DNA of 64,000 bases, taken from positions 618,463,303-618,527,302 of the forward strand of contig CM060910.1 of NCBI GenBank assembly GCA_030737875.1, in the 5' to 3' direction. Source of the DNA: Allium sativum. Taxonomy: Eukaryota; Streptophyta; Magnoliopsida; Asparagales; Amaryllidaceae. The notes beneath the pieces are model-generated. The model saw nothing but the letters and a program-made list of their open reading frames with translations, was not told where the DNA came from and did not search any database. The translations under genes were made by a program, and so were the position numbers. Shown here piece after piece: positions 38,062 through 48,225 of this stretch; position 1 is the first letter of the stretch; each line of letters opens with the position of its first letter.

Positions 38062-38737
38062 AACCAGGCCTCTGATCTGAAAATAGGGGGGAGGTCGACC
38101 CCCAGGTCGACCTCTGTTGTAACACCCCACCTCCGTTAAGGTCACTCACAAAGGGAATGCCTTAACTTTGATGGAGCGTTTTAGTAGACAGAACAGAAAC
38201 TTACAAGACAGATAAACAGTACTTGAAAAATTATAACTTTTATTACAGCGGAAAACAGAAATCAGTATGGTTACATCCTTTCAAATCACAAAATTAGAAT
38301 TCAAGTACAAAATATCAGTCTTGTACAAAAGCCTTCAGAATGCATAGTTTAAAATCATAATCCCCACAGAAGAAGACAAGCCATACTTTAAGCACTTCAA
38401 GCAGAAGAAATCTGGATCAAGCTAGAGTATTCCCTTCTACAAAACCTGGGGGGCGAACGGAAGAAAGGAGGCGAAACAACAAGGGTCAGACAAAAAGTCT
38501 GGCAAGTCCAGTGATTTTCATTTCTGAACAGATAATAATAACATGACATGAAAATAAAACTGGATGAGAGATAACTGTAACAGGTGTAGCAGATATAACA
38601 GAAGAACAGAATGACATAAGCTATTTCTTTATACTTCTCTGCACTAATACTAGTATAACAGGATTAGGTGTCACCCTAATGTCTAAACTGAAACAGAAAC
38701 AGGTACAAAATAATTTCCACAGAAGAGAGTGCTAGTA

Positions 38738-38935
38738 ATGGGCCTTTACCACCCGAACAGAAACAGACAGAAGCAGAATGCTGATAATGGGCCTTTACCA
38801 CCCGAACATAAATAGACAGAAACAGAATATTAATAATGGGCCTTTACCACCCGAACAGAAACAGTCAGATTGATCCCTACGGAAACAGAATGTAGAATTA
38901 GGTGTACACTAGTAATTGGGCCTTTACCACCCGAA
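38738..38935. repeat. Repeats of GGGCCTTTACCACCCGAACA in C LTR
   Basis: Four copies roughly 50-80 bp apart, separated by ACAGAAACAGACAGAA-rich spacers. The other C LTR has the same four (about 44550-44750). Confidence 0.88.
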
Positions 38936-39687
38936 CAGACGGTACCATGCAGAAACAGACGGGTGTTGCCACCCAACAGAAACAGACGGTACCAACAGAA
39001 ACAGACAGAACTTAGTGTACCCTAAAACCCTACCCCAAGCGATCGGCTCCCTAAACATAAATACCCTGTGTCGGCCCCACAGTAGGGTGTATCACTCCCT
39101 AAAGTGACAACCAATTGGCACAGACCTATTTACAGATGTCACGGTGTCTTACATCCTCAGAGGCAGACCGGGATCCATGCACGCACATGACCCGGTTGAA
39201 CGCACCATCAACACCCCTCGCCATTATCAGAATGAACCGCTTATAATTAGTTCAGTAAGCGTGCCCGGACCCTACCTATTTTTGGGTCAAAGTTTTGATA
39301 CCAGAAAGGGTTACTGACTAATATGGGTCCCAAACAAAAGATGACACAAGTAATTCCCTTCCTATCCTTGTGTCCCCAGACTAACAGGTTTCATATTAAC
39401 TTGTTTACAAGTTCAGACATACATAATTCAGATCAAACAGTTCACAGATTAGACAAGTTTTCAGACCAATGGATCATATATACAGATTTAACATACTTAT
39501 CGATTTACCAGTTACAGATTAATAGACTTACAGATTTGTCTAACTTTGTATTGGGCCTACAGATTCATGAACGGGTTTATTATATATATTAGTCCAGTTG
39601 GTTTAACCCTATCCACCCAACACGTTTTGGACATCATTTTTATCTCAGATTTGCATTAATTAATTATTAATGCACAAACCTCTCACA

Positions 39688-39760
39688 TTAGGTCACTAGC
39701 TTGTGGCCGCTGGATGGGTCGGGCGGTTCCGGGCAGACTTCTGCCACAAGCCAGACCTAA
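39688..39760 (-). other. Family-C long hairpin, copy 1, 3' LTR of C
   Basis: Outer stem TTAGGTC/GACCTAA and inner stem GCTTGTGGC/GCCACAAGC, both perfect. Both differ from the other LTRs on the two strands at once. The apical segment is TCGGGCGGTTCCGGGCAG. Confidence 0.82.
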
Positions 39761-39796
39761 CCTCGTGTCTAAGCATATTATGGCGAACTTCTCACA

Positions 39797-39870
39797 TTAG
39801 AACATATTGTTTGCGTCCACTGGATGTGCCGGGCGGTTCCGGGCAGGATTACGCCGCAAACTCATTCTAA
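39797..39870 (-). other. Family-C long hairpin, copy 2, 3' LTR of C
   Basis: Outer stem TTAGAA/TTCTAA and inner stem GTTTGCG/CGCAAAC. The apical segment TGCCGGGCGGTTCCGGGCA has closing TGCC/GGCA pairs. Confidence 0.82.
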
Positions 39871-41309
39871 CCTCGAGTTAGCCATGTTTATCTTTGCGGC
39901 CAATTAGTTAATAATTTACCATTTATGCCCACGCCTAACATACATGTCAATTATTCATAGCTAATTCAGATTATGTCAATAACAGACTGAATATATCAAC
40001 TTAGCAGATAACAGATTTTCGTAGATTAGGCGACTTAACGGATTCAGCAGATTAAGTAATTTAGCAGATTTAGCATATAACAGATTTGGCATTTTCAGCA
40101 GACTTAGCAGATGACAGATTTGGCAGATGAACACATCTAGCAGACTAGGCAGTAGAGCAGAACTAGCAGATTAAGAAATATAACAGAACTAGCAGATTAG
40201 GCAATATAACAGAACTAGCAGATTAGGCAAATATAGCAGAACTAGCAAATTAGGCAAATATAACAGAATTAATCATTCCTTAAAGTTTCACAAACATATC
40301 TTTCCTAATTATAAATTTGGCCTAAGTTTGCATGCCTAAATAGTTGTCATGATTCACACTATGATCATATACCCCACGTTTGCATTGAATTTACATGTCA
40401 CAGATTATGGTCATAATTTACATGTCCCAATTTAGTTCAACTTGCCTAGTACAAAAGATTCACATATAAATTATACCAAATATAGCCATCGATTTCAATG
40501 CATGTCATATATTCAAAAATCTCCTACTTAGGTGTTATTCATATTTGATAGTTATCAAATCTTAATATAGATCTTCACACCTAAGTCATATTCTCTTTCA
40601 AATCATGAATTGTTATTATGCCCAACAATCTAGTTATAACAGATCTTAATTCAAAATATGTGTTATGTCCAATGTCTCAAGTCACATGTTAACATACCAT
40701 GGTTCCTCTTCTTCCAACTCACAGAATATGCATAGAGCTAAATCTAGTTTACAACCTATGTCCTTTTTCTTAAATCAGTCAGAGATTAGCCATGTCCAAT
40801 TATGCCACATTCATTATTTGTCCCAAACATTTTAGCGTTCGTGCGTTAATCTCTTAGGAGATTGGCGCAGGCTCGTAGTAGTCTGGCTATAGAACAGAAA
40901 GAAGAAGAGATACAAAATAAAATAGATCAGAACAGAACATACACAATCTCAAATTCAGATTTACAATCATGTCACAATTATGATTAAAGTTTATATCGGA
41001 AAATAACTGCACTTGCCTTGCGTGGTTAAAGAAAGAACTTTAATTTGTTGTAGAATCGTTGTAGGAGCTTTAATCTCTAGTTTGATTGAGTTTGGAGGCT
41101 AAGAGAATTGCTTAGAGAGCGGCGGCCATGATCAAGAGGAAGTCCAGCAGCATTTTGATGTAAGAATGTTTTGTTATCCATTAGGTTAGGTCTTAGGATG
41201 TATTTATAGGTGTAGGAACTCATTTAGGCCCTCAGATTAACCCTAGAACTCATCAGGTCCGTCCAAATACGTCACAGCCTCCAAAATTGCACACACACAC
41301 GCACCAGGT

Positions 41310-41520
41310 TCGACCAGGGAGGTCGACTCCCAGGTCGACTGCCCAGTCGACCTAGTCTGGGGGGTCGACTGCCTAGTCGACTCCTCAGTCGACCTGGGTC
41401 TAGGGGGTCGACTGCCCAGTCGACCTAGTCTGGGGGGTCGACTGCCCAGTCGACTCCTCAGTCGACCTGGGTCTGGGGGGTCGACTGCCACCCAGGTCGA
41501 CTGCCCAGTTGACTCCCCAG
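41310..41520. repeat. GTCGAC minisatellite in 3' LTR of C
   Basis: Units of roughly 30 bp built on the palindrome GTCGAC (for example GTCGACTGCCCAGTCGACCT) are repeated about seven times. The other LTR (about 47140-47275) has fewer units, which explains most of the 70-bp length difference between the two LTRs. Confidence 0.9.
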
Positions 41521-41532
41521 CGGACCTGGGTC

Positions 41533-41556
41533 CTGGGCGGGAAATTTCCCGCCCAG
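41533..41556. promoter_or_regulatory. Palindromic double E2F-type site, 3' LTR of C
   Basis: A perfect 24-bp palindrome centred on GGCGGGAAATTTCCCGCC. Each half matches the canonical E2F site TTTCCCGCC. It lies ~250 bp inside the LTR start, in what should be U3. Binding is inferred from the motif only. Confidence 0.65.
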
Positions 41557-41806
41557 CCCGCTTCTGGGTTTGAATTCGAATTTTGAATTCGAATTTCGGA
41601 CTGTTTTCGATTCTAAAAATTTCTGAAACTTCGGAGGGTCATATCTCCCTCATACGGACTCCGATTCTTGCAAACTCGGACTCGTTTCCAAGAAGAATTC
41701 CGAGACGAACGCAATGGCGCAACCCGTTTCCCTTGATTCTTATTTTAAAAATTAATTATCCTCTGATTTGTTACTTATATGTTCACAGAAAATACGGGGT
41801 GTTACA

Positions 41807-41841
41807 TTCTCCCCTCCTTAAAGGATTTCGTCCCCGAAATC
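41807..41841 (-). promoter_or_regulatory. Polypurine tract and pre-PPT hairpin of C
   Basis: On the minus strand AAGGAGGGGAGAA (41807-41819) directly precedes the LTR. The hairpin at 41824-41841 has stem GATTTCG/CGAAATC and loop GGGA in element sense. Confidence 0.85.
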
Positions 41842-42903
41842 TTCAAGTTAAGAAGAATGTGTCCTACCATCCAACATCCATCTACTCAATCATCAATCAC
41901 TAGCGTCCATTGTCCTTAGAAACTTCTAATGTTGTATTAACATATGCAAAGGTGTGTGTATATGTTCCTTATCTAATGCAAAGATCAGGCGGTCCACTGA
42001 TTCAGTTGACCTCCTTAATGCGTATTATGCCAGTGCCATGAGTCCAACATGTATGCAATTTTCCTACTCGATACATATCATTTCTATATGAGTGCACAAT
42101 CATTCAGTCATATGCAACATCCGTGTGCTGAGTCAATCATTTTGCATCCACAAAAATTGAAAATGCATACACATCCATATGCAGTATGAGAGTGTTTTCG
42201 AGCCGATCTAGTGCCTAGTGTGTGTATATGCATCCACGAGCAACCACTAGCAACCACTTGCATCCACTTGCAATCATCAAACATAACATGTCTCAAACAC
42301 ATGTTTACACCCATTAGTTTCTACCTAAAGTTCGAAGATTCGATCGATAGGATACAGTCGAATGATGGAAGCGAGTACAGATAAAACAAAAACTTGGTTC
42401 CCATTAGACATGGGTCCTAAGTATCGGCCCTGAAGACAGAAACCAGCATCAGATTGACACCCAGAGGATTACCCTCTTTAGATAATGTTAAAACTCGAAA
42501 TCTTAACCTTATCAGAAATATTCAGATATTTACAGATTACTGGTATAGATCAGATTACCGAATGATTCTTTAGAAACTAAGCATGATAAATCCCAGAATG
42601 TATGCGTCCTACTTGACGCCTAACATGAATATCTCTCAAACCCCAATCACAAACAGATGAGTCATAATCCTTATGGATTTGGGTCTACAGCAGAATCAGA
42701 AACAATACAAGTATTAAAGTGCAGAGTATCGATTACAGAATCAAAATGCCAGAATCAGAAAGAGTTTTAACTCAACAATCAGATAAGAAAATTAAACCTT
42801 CTACTTAAATTTTCTTATTTCTACCCTATCTACCAGTCCCTTGAGCATTCGCCTGTCCTCCAGAAGTGGGTTATGCCCTCTGCCCTTGCCCTCGTTTCTC
42901 CGG
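41842..42903 (-). other. Non-coding region of C between gag and PPT
   Basis: About 1 kb without a credible reading frame on either strand and without RT, integrase or protease motifs. It takes the place of pol. A patch of repeated ACTTGCATCCAC/AGCAACCAC words lies near 42230-42280. Confidence 0.75.
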
Positions 42904-43758
42904 TCAGTCCCTAGTGAAGTGTCCCATCTCACCAGAGTTGGAGCAAGTGCCCTTCCTTTTTCTGCAATCCTTGTTCATATGAGTCGAGCTTCCACAAGTA
43001 AAACACTTTTTCCCCTTCTTATCTTCAGACTTCTCATCCTTCTTTTGTGTTTCCTTTTTGGGCCATGCTTTCTTATTCTGTGGTTCTTCCTTCTTTGTCT
43101 CTTTCGGGCCCTTGTCTTCCTCGTGCAGTAGTGCCATGTCCACCAATTTCTCGTAAGTCGCTCCCATGGGTACATGGGTCATGGCTAGGCTGTGAAGTGG
43201 CTCGTTAAATCCTTTAACAAAGCGGAGAGCCTTTTTATGCTGAGTGTTGACTAAATCCAATCCGAACCTAGCTAGTTGGTTGAACTGGTTGACGTATTCC
43301 TTGACCGTTATATTTCCTTGCTTAAGAGATAAGAACTTTTCCAATTGTAAACTTCGTTCAACTTGCGAGAGGAATTTTGTCTCAAACCTTGTTCTGAAAT
43401 CCATCCATGTTTCAACTGGCCTCTCGGCGTTAGTGACTTCCCACCAATAGGAAGCTTCGTCTTTGAGCAGCCATACCGCCAACTGTACCTTCTGCCTATC
43501 GTCCACCTCGAAGATAACGAATAGATCCTCAGTTTCTTTGAGCCAGTTCCTCGCTTCTACGAATGATTCAGTTCCCTTGAAATCCTTCCCACCCATGGCC
43601 CTAAAATCTCTACAGATCTTTGAGAAAGAAATTGCACGAGGAGGGGCTGGAGGAGGGGGATCATTTGCTAGACCTGCGGCGGCGGTCCTAGCCTCAAGAT
43701 ATTGAAGAAACCAACCGGGTACATGAACACCCTCTGGTATCTCAGATGCTTCAGACAT
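42904..43758 (-). CDS. gag: Gag protein of element C
   Basis: A 284-residue frame starts at ATG 43758, about 180 bp from the PBS. The gag core is clear: FKGTESFVEARNWLKETEDLF, VQLAVWLLKDEASYWWE, WMDFRTRFETKFL, LKQGNITVKEYVNQFNQLARF, and ALRFVKGFN near residues 60-190. A Lys/Glu-rich stretch precedes a CCHC knuckle CFTCGSSTHMNKDC. A second knuckle follows at once (TCSNSGEMGHFTRD), but its second Cys is Ser and its last Cys codon is the TGA that ends the frame. The stop therefore looks acquired, and the ancestral protein was probably longer. The element encodes nothing else. Confidence 0.9.
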   Translation of the reverse strand: MSEASEIPEGVHVPGWFLQYLEARTAAAGLANDPPPPAPPRAISFSKICRDFRAMGGKDFKGTESFVEARNWLKETEDLFVIFEVDDRQKVQLAVWLLKDEASYWWEVTNAERPVETWMDFRTRFETKFLSQVERSLQLEKFLSLKQGNITVKEYVNQFNQLARFGLDLVNTQHKKALRFVKGFNEPLHSLAMTHVPMGATYEKLVDMALLHEEDKGPKETKKEEPQNKKAWPKKETQKKDEKSEDKKGKKCFTCGSSTHMNKDCRKRKGTCSNSGEMGHFTRD

Positions 43759-43923
43759 GCTGAAACGAAAAAGGAAAGATTCAATACAAAAAGGGCTGAA
43801 GGAAAGATATATGGCTCTTGGGGATCATGTTTTTCAAAATAAGCTTTATTTTTGAAAATACTTCCTTTCAAAACCTTTTTGAAAATAGTTTTCAAAAACT
43901 TTTATCTAATCTGGTAACCTTTA

Positions 43924-43935
43924 GCTCTGATACCA
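43924..43935 (-). other. Primer binding site of element C
   Basis: TGGTATCAGAGC on the minus strand, two bases from the 5' LTR, matching initiator Met-tRNA. Confidence 0.95.
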
Positions 43936-45499
43936 AGTGTAACACCGCACCTCCGTTAAGGTCACTCACAAAGGGAATGCCTTAACTTTGATGGAGTGTT
44001 TTAGTAGACAGCTTACAAGACAGATAAACAGTACTTTAAAAATTATAACTTTTATTACAGCGGAAAACAGAAATCAGTATGGTTACATCCTTTCAAATCA
44101 CAATATTAGAATTCAAGTACAAAATACCAGTCTTGTACAAAAGCCTTCAGAATGCATAGTTTAAAATCATAATCCCCACAGAAGAAGACAAGCCATACTT
44201 TAAGCACTTCAAGCAGAATAAGTCTGGATCAAGCTAGAGTATTCCCTTCTACAAAACCTGGGGGGAAACGGAAGAAAGGAGGCGAAACAACAAGGGTCAG
44301 ACAAAAAGTTTGGCAAGTCCAGTGATTTTCAGTTATGAACATATAATAATAACATGACATGAAAATAAAACTGGATGATAGATAACTGTAACAGGTGTAG
44401 CAGATATAACAGAAGAACAGAATGACATAAGCTATTTCTTTATACTTCTCTGCACTAATACTAGTATAACAGGATTAGGTGTCACTCTAATGTCTAAACT
44501 GAAACAGAAACGGGTACAGAATAATTTCCACAGAAGAGAGTGCTAGTAATGGGCCTTTACCACCCGAACAGAAATAGACAGAAGCAGAATGCTGATAATG
44601 GGCCTTTACCACCCGAACAGAAATAGACAGAAATAGAATGTTAATAATGGGCCTTTACCACCCGAACAGAAACAGTCAGATTGATCCCTACGGAAACAGA
44701 ATGTAGAATTAGGTGTACACTAGTAATTGGGCCTTTACCACCCGAACAGACGGTACCATGCAGAAACAGACGGGTGTTGCCACCTAACAGAAACAGAAGG
44801 TACCAACAGAAACAGACAGAACTTAGTGTACCCTAAAACCCTACCCCAAGCGATCGGCTCCCTAAACATAAATACCCTGTGTCGGCCCCATAGTAGGGTG
44901 TATCACTCCCTAAAGTGATAACCAATTGACACAGACCTATTTACAGATGTCACGGCGTCTTACATCCTCAGAGGCAGACCGGGATCCATGCACGCACATA
45001 ACCCGGTTGGAATGCACCATCAACACCCCTCGCCATTATCAGAATGAACAGCTTATAATTAGTTCAGTAAGCGTGCCCGGACCCTACCTACTGTTGGGTC
45101 AAAGTTTTGATACCAGAAAGGGTTACTGACTAATATGGGTCCTAAACAACAGATGACACAAGTAATTCCCTACCTATCCTTGTGTCCCCAGACTAACATA
45201 TTTCAGATTAACTTGTTTACAAGTTCAGACATACAGAATTCAGATCAAACTGTTCACAGATTAGACAAGTTTTCAGACCAACGGATCAGATATACAGATT
45301 TAACATACTTATCGATTTACCAGTTACAGATTAACAGACTTACAGATTTGTCTAACTTTGTATTGGGCCTACAGATTCATGAACGGGTTTATTATATATA
45401 TTAGTCCAGTTGGTTTAACCCTATCCACCCAACACGTTTTGGACATCATTTTTATCTCAGATTTGCATTAATTAATTATTAATGCACAGACATCTCACA

Positions 45500-45572
45500 T
45501 TAGGTCGCTAGCTTGTGGCCGCTGGATCGGCCGGGCGGTTCCGGGCAGACTTTTGCCACAAGCCAGACCTAA
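45500..45572 (-). other. Family-C long hairpin, copy 1, 5' LTR of C
   Basis: The same stems as 39688-39760 (TTAGGTC/GACCTAA, GCTTGTGGC/GCCACAAGC), with apical GGCCGGGCGGTTCCGGGCAG. Confidence 0.82.
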
Positions 45573-45608
45573 CCTTGTGTCTAAGCATATTATGACTAAC
45601 TTCTCACA

Positions 45609-45682
45609 TTAGAACCTATTGTTTAAGGCCACTTGATGTGCCGGGCGGTTCCGGGCAGGATTACGCCGCAAACTCATTCTAA
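45609..45682 (-). other. Family-C long hairpin, copy 2, 5' LTR of C
   Basis: Outer stem TTAGAA/TTCTAA is kept. The inner stem is partly lost (GTTTAAG against CGCAAAC). The apical TGCCGGGCGGTTCCGGGCA is identical to its partner. Confidence 0.75.
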
Positions 45683-47281
45683 CCTCGAGTTAGCCATGTT
45701 TATCTTTGCGGCCAATTAATTAATAATTTACCATTTATGCCCACGCCTAATATACATGTCAATTATTCATAGCTAATTCAGATTATGTCAATAACAGACT
45801 GAATATATCAACTTAGCAGATAACATATTTTCGCAGATTAGGCGACTTAACGAATTCAGCAGATTAAGTAATTTAGCAGATTTAGCATATAACAGATTTG
45901 GCATTTTCAGCAGACTTAGCAGATGACAGATTTGGCAGATGAACAGATCTAGCAGACTAGGCTGTAGAGCAGAACTAGCAGATTAAGCAATATAACAGAA
46001 CTAGCAGATTAGGCAATATAACAGAACTAGCAGATTAGGCAAATATAGCAGAACTAGCAAATTAGGCAAATATAACAGATTTAATCATTCCTTAAAGTTT
46101 CACAAACATATCTTGCCTAATTATAAATTTGGCCTAAGTTTGCATGCCTAAATAGTTGTCATGATTCACACTATGATCATATACCCCACGTTTGCATTGA
46201 ATTTACATGTCATAGATTAAGGTCATAATTTACATGCCCCAATTTTGTTCAACTTGCCTAGTACAAAAGATTCACATATAAATTATACCAAATATAACCA
46301 TCGATTTCAATGCATGTCATATATTCAAAATTCTCCTACTTAGGTGTTATTCATATTTGATAGTTATCAAATCTTAATATAGATCTTCACACCTAAGTCA
46401 TATTCTCTTTCAAATCATGAATTGTTATATAAACAATATGCCCAACAATCTAGTTATAACAGATCTTAATTCAAAATATGCGTTATGTCCAATGTCTCAA
46501 GTCACATGTTAACATACCATGGTTCCTCTTCTTCCAACTCACAGAATATGCATAGATATAAATCTAGTTTACAACCTTTGTCCTTTTTCTTAAATCAGTC
46601 ACAGATTATCCATGTCCAATTATGCCACATTCATTATTTGTCCCAAACATTTTAGCGTTCATGCGTTAATCTCTTAGGAGATTGGCGCAGGCTCATAGTA
46701 GCCTGGCTATAGAACAGAAAGAAGAAGAGATACAAAATAAAATAGATCAGAACAGAACATACACAATCTCAAATTCAGATTTACAATCATGTCACAATTA
46801 TGATTAAAGTTTATATCGGAAAATAACTGCACTTGCCTTGAGTGGTTAAAGAAAGAACTTTAATTTGTTGTAGAATCATTGTAGGAGCTTTAATGTCTAG
46901 TTTGATTGAGTTTGGAGGCTAAGAGAATTGCTTAGAGAGCGGCGGCCATGATCAAGAGGAAGTCCAACAACATTTTGATGTAAGAATGTTTTGTTATCCA
47001 TTAGGTTAGGTCTTAGGATGTATTTATAGGTGTAAGAACTCATTTAGGCCCTCAGATTAACCCTAGAACTCATCAGGTTCGTCCAAATACGTCACAGCCT
47101 CCAAAATCGCACACACGCACGCACCAGGTTCGACCAGGGAGGTCGACTGCCCAGTCGACCTGGTCTGGGGGGTCGACTTCCCAGTCGACCTGGTCTGGGG
47201 GGTCGACTGCCCAGTCGACTCCCCAGTCGACCTGGGTCTGGGGGGTCGACTGCCCAGTCGACTCCCCAGTCGACCTGGGTC

Positions 47282-47305
47282 CTGGGCGGGAAATTTCCCG
47301 CCCAG
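47282..47305. promoter_or_regulatory. Palindromic double E2F-type site, 5' LTR of C
   Basis: The same perfect palindrome as at 41533-41556, centred on GGCGGGAAATTTCCCGCC. In this LTR it would lie upstream of the element's own transcript. Confidence 0.65.
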
Positions 47306-47883
47306 CCCGCTTCTAGGTTTGAATTCGAATTTTGAATTCGAATTTCGAGCTGTTTTCGATTCTGAAAATTTCTGAAACTTCGGAGGGTCATATCTCCCTC
47401 ATTCGGATTCCGATTCTTGCAAACTCGGACTCGTTTCCAAGGAGAATTCCGAGACGAACGCAATGGCGCAACCCGTTTCGCTTGATTCTAATTTTAAAAA
47501 TTAATTATCCTCTGATTTGTTACTTATACGTTCACAGAAAATACGGGGTGTTACATATGTGACCCAGGTCGACCCTCTGGTTGACCCCCAAGTCAACCTG
47601 GATCCTGGGTGGGAAATTTCCCGCCCAGCCCGGGTGTGTGATTTGAATTCAAAATTTCAATTTAGAATTGCGCTGTTTTAATTAATTTAAATTCCTGAAA
47701 CTTCTGAGGGCCATAACTTCCTCATACGAAGTCCTATTTACGAAAACTTAGACTCTATTCCAAGCATAATTCCGAGATGAACACAATGGCGTAACCTGTT
47801 ACCCTTAATTCTCACTTTAAAAATTAAGTATTCTTTAATTTGTTACTTTGACGTTCACAAAAAATACGAGGTGTTACAGTTCA

Positions 47884-48159
47884 TGTAAAGAAGATATTGA
47901 AGTTGTCTGATCTACTCACCTTGTGGAAATATATCAAATATTTTCATGATAAATTGTCCAACGGTATTAACTCATTTTCGGTAACTAATATTTACATTGT
48001 ATGCCTACATCAGCAAATTATAATCGACCAGGATCAAAATGATTTGTTATAATGTTAGCAATGTCACAGGAAAGTGTAGTTTGTAACTAAAAACATACGA
48101 GTATCAAGCTCTTATGATTTATGCCAACAAATACTTATGTGACTCAGCGGGTCGCATGC

Positions 48160-48225
<66 letters not shown>

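Larger units (their letters stand above)
38118..41806 (-). mobile_element. 3' LTR of element C
   Basis: In element sense it starts TGTAACACCCCG at 41806 and ends GGGGTGTTACA at 38118. It contains, in plus coordinates: the GGGCCTTTACCACCCGAACA repeats (38738-38935), the paired long hairpins (39688-39760 and 39797-39870), short CAGAACTAGCAGATTAGGC repeats (about 40060-40270), the GTCGAC minisatellite (about 41310-41520) and a perfect E2F-type palindrome (41533-41556). Confidence 0.93.
38118..47556 (-). mobile_element. Gag-only element C (minus), TR-GAG-like
   Basis: LTRs of 3689 bp (38118-41806) and 3619 bp (43938-47556) flank a 2.1-kb internal region with a PBS, one gag gene and a PPT but no pol. 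Flanking pentamers are TCTGT (38113-38117) and TATGT (47557-47561), a duplication with one mismatch. It inserted into solo LTR H, which belongs to the same broad family. Gag-only elements of this form are known in plants as TR-GAG elements; without protease, RT or integrase of its own, C would need those proteins from a related element. Confidence 0.92.
43938..47556 (-). mobile_element. 5' LTR of element C
   Basis: A near copy of 38118-41806, with scattered substitutions and fewer GTCGAC units. It holds the paired hairpins (45500-45572 and 45609-45682) and the perfect palindrome at 47282-47305. The junction with the leader reads TGTAACACCGC, where the other LTR has TGTAACACCCC. Confidence 0.93.
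19106..47878 (-). mobile_element. Solo LTR H, family C, split by elements A and C
   Basis: The LTR pieces are 19106-22629, 38067-38117 and 47562-47878, together about 3.9 kb. The plus-strand ends are TGAAACACCCC and GAGGTGTTACA. Perfect target duplications GTTCA flank it at 19101-19105 and 47879-47883. It has no PBS, PPT or internal domain, so it is a solo LTR. Element A interrupts it at 22630-38061 and element C at 38118-47556, only ~50 bp of H apart. It keeps the paired long hairpins, a 55-bp tandem repeat, and half of the E2F-type palindrome (47605-47628). Confidence 0.92.

Noticed and set aside
39688..39870. tRNA-like or Pol III box B (GGTTCCGGGC) inside the long hairpins
   Set aside because: The GGTTC resemblance is partial, there is no A box at the right spacing, and the fold is a single long stem, not a cloverleaf.
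39688..39870. The paired long hairpins as inserted foldback elements or MITEs
   Set aside because: They occupy the same place in every family-C LTR in both orientations of the host LTR, without target duplications, so they belong to the LTR.
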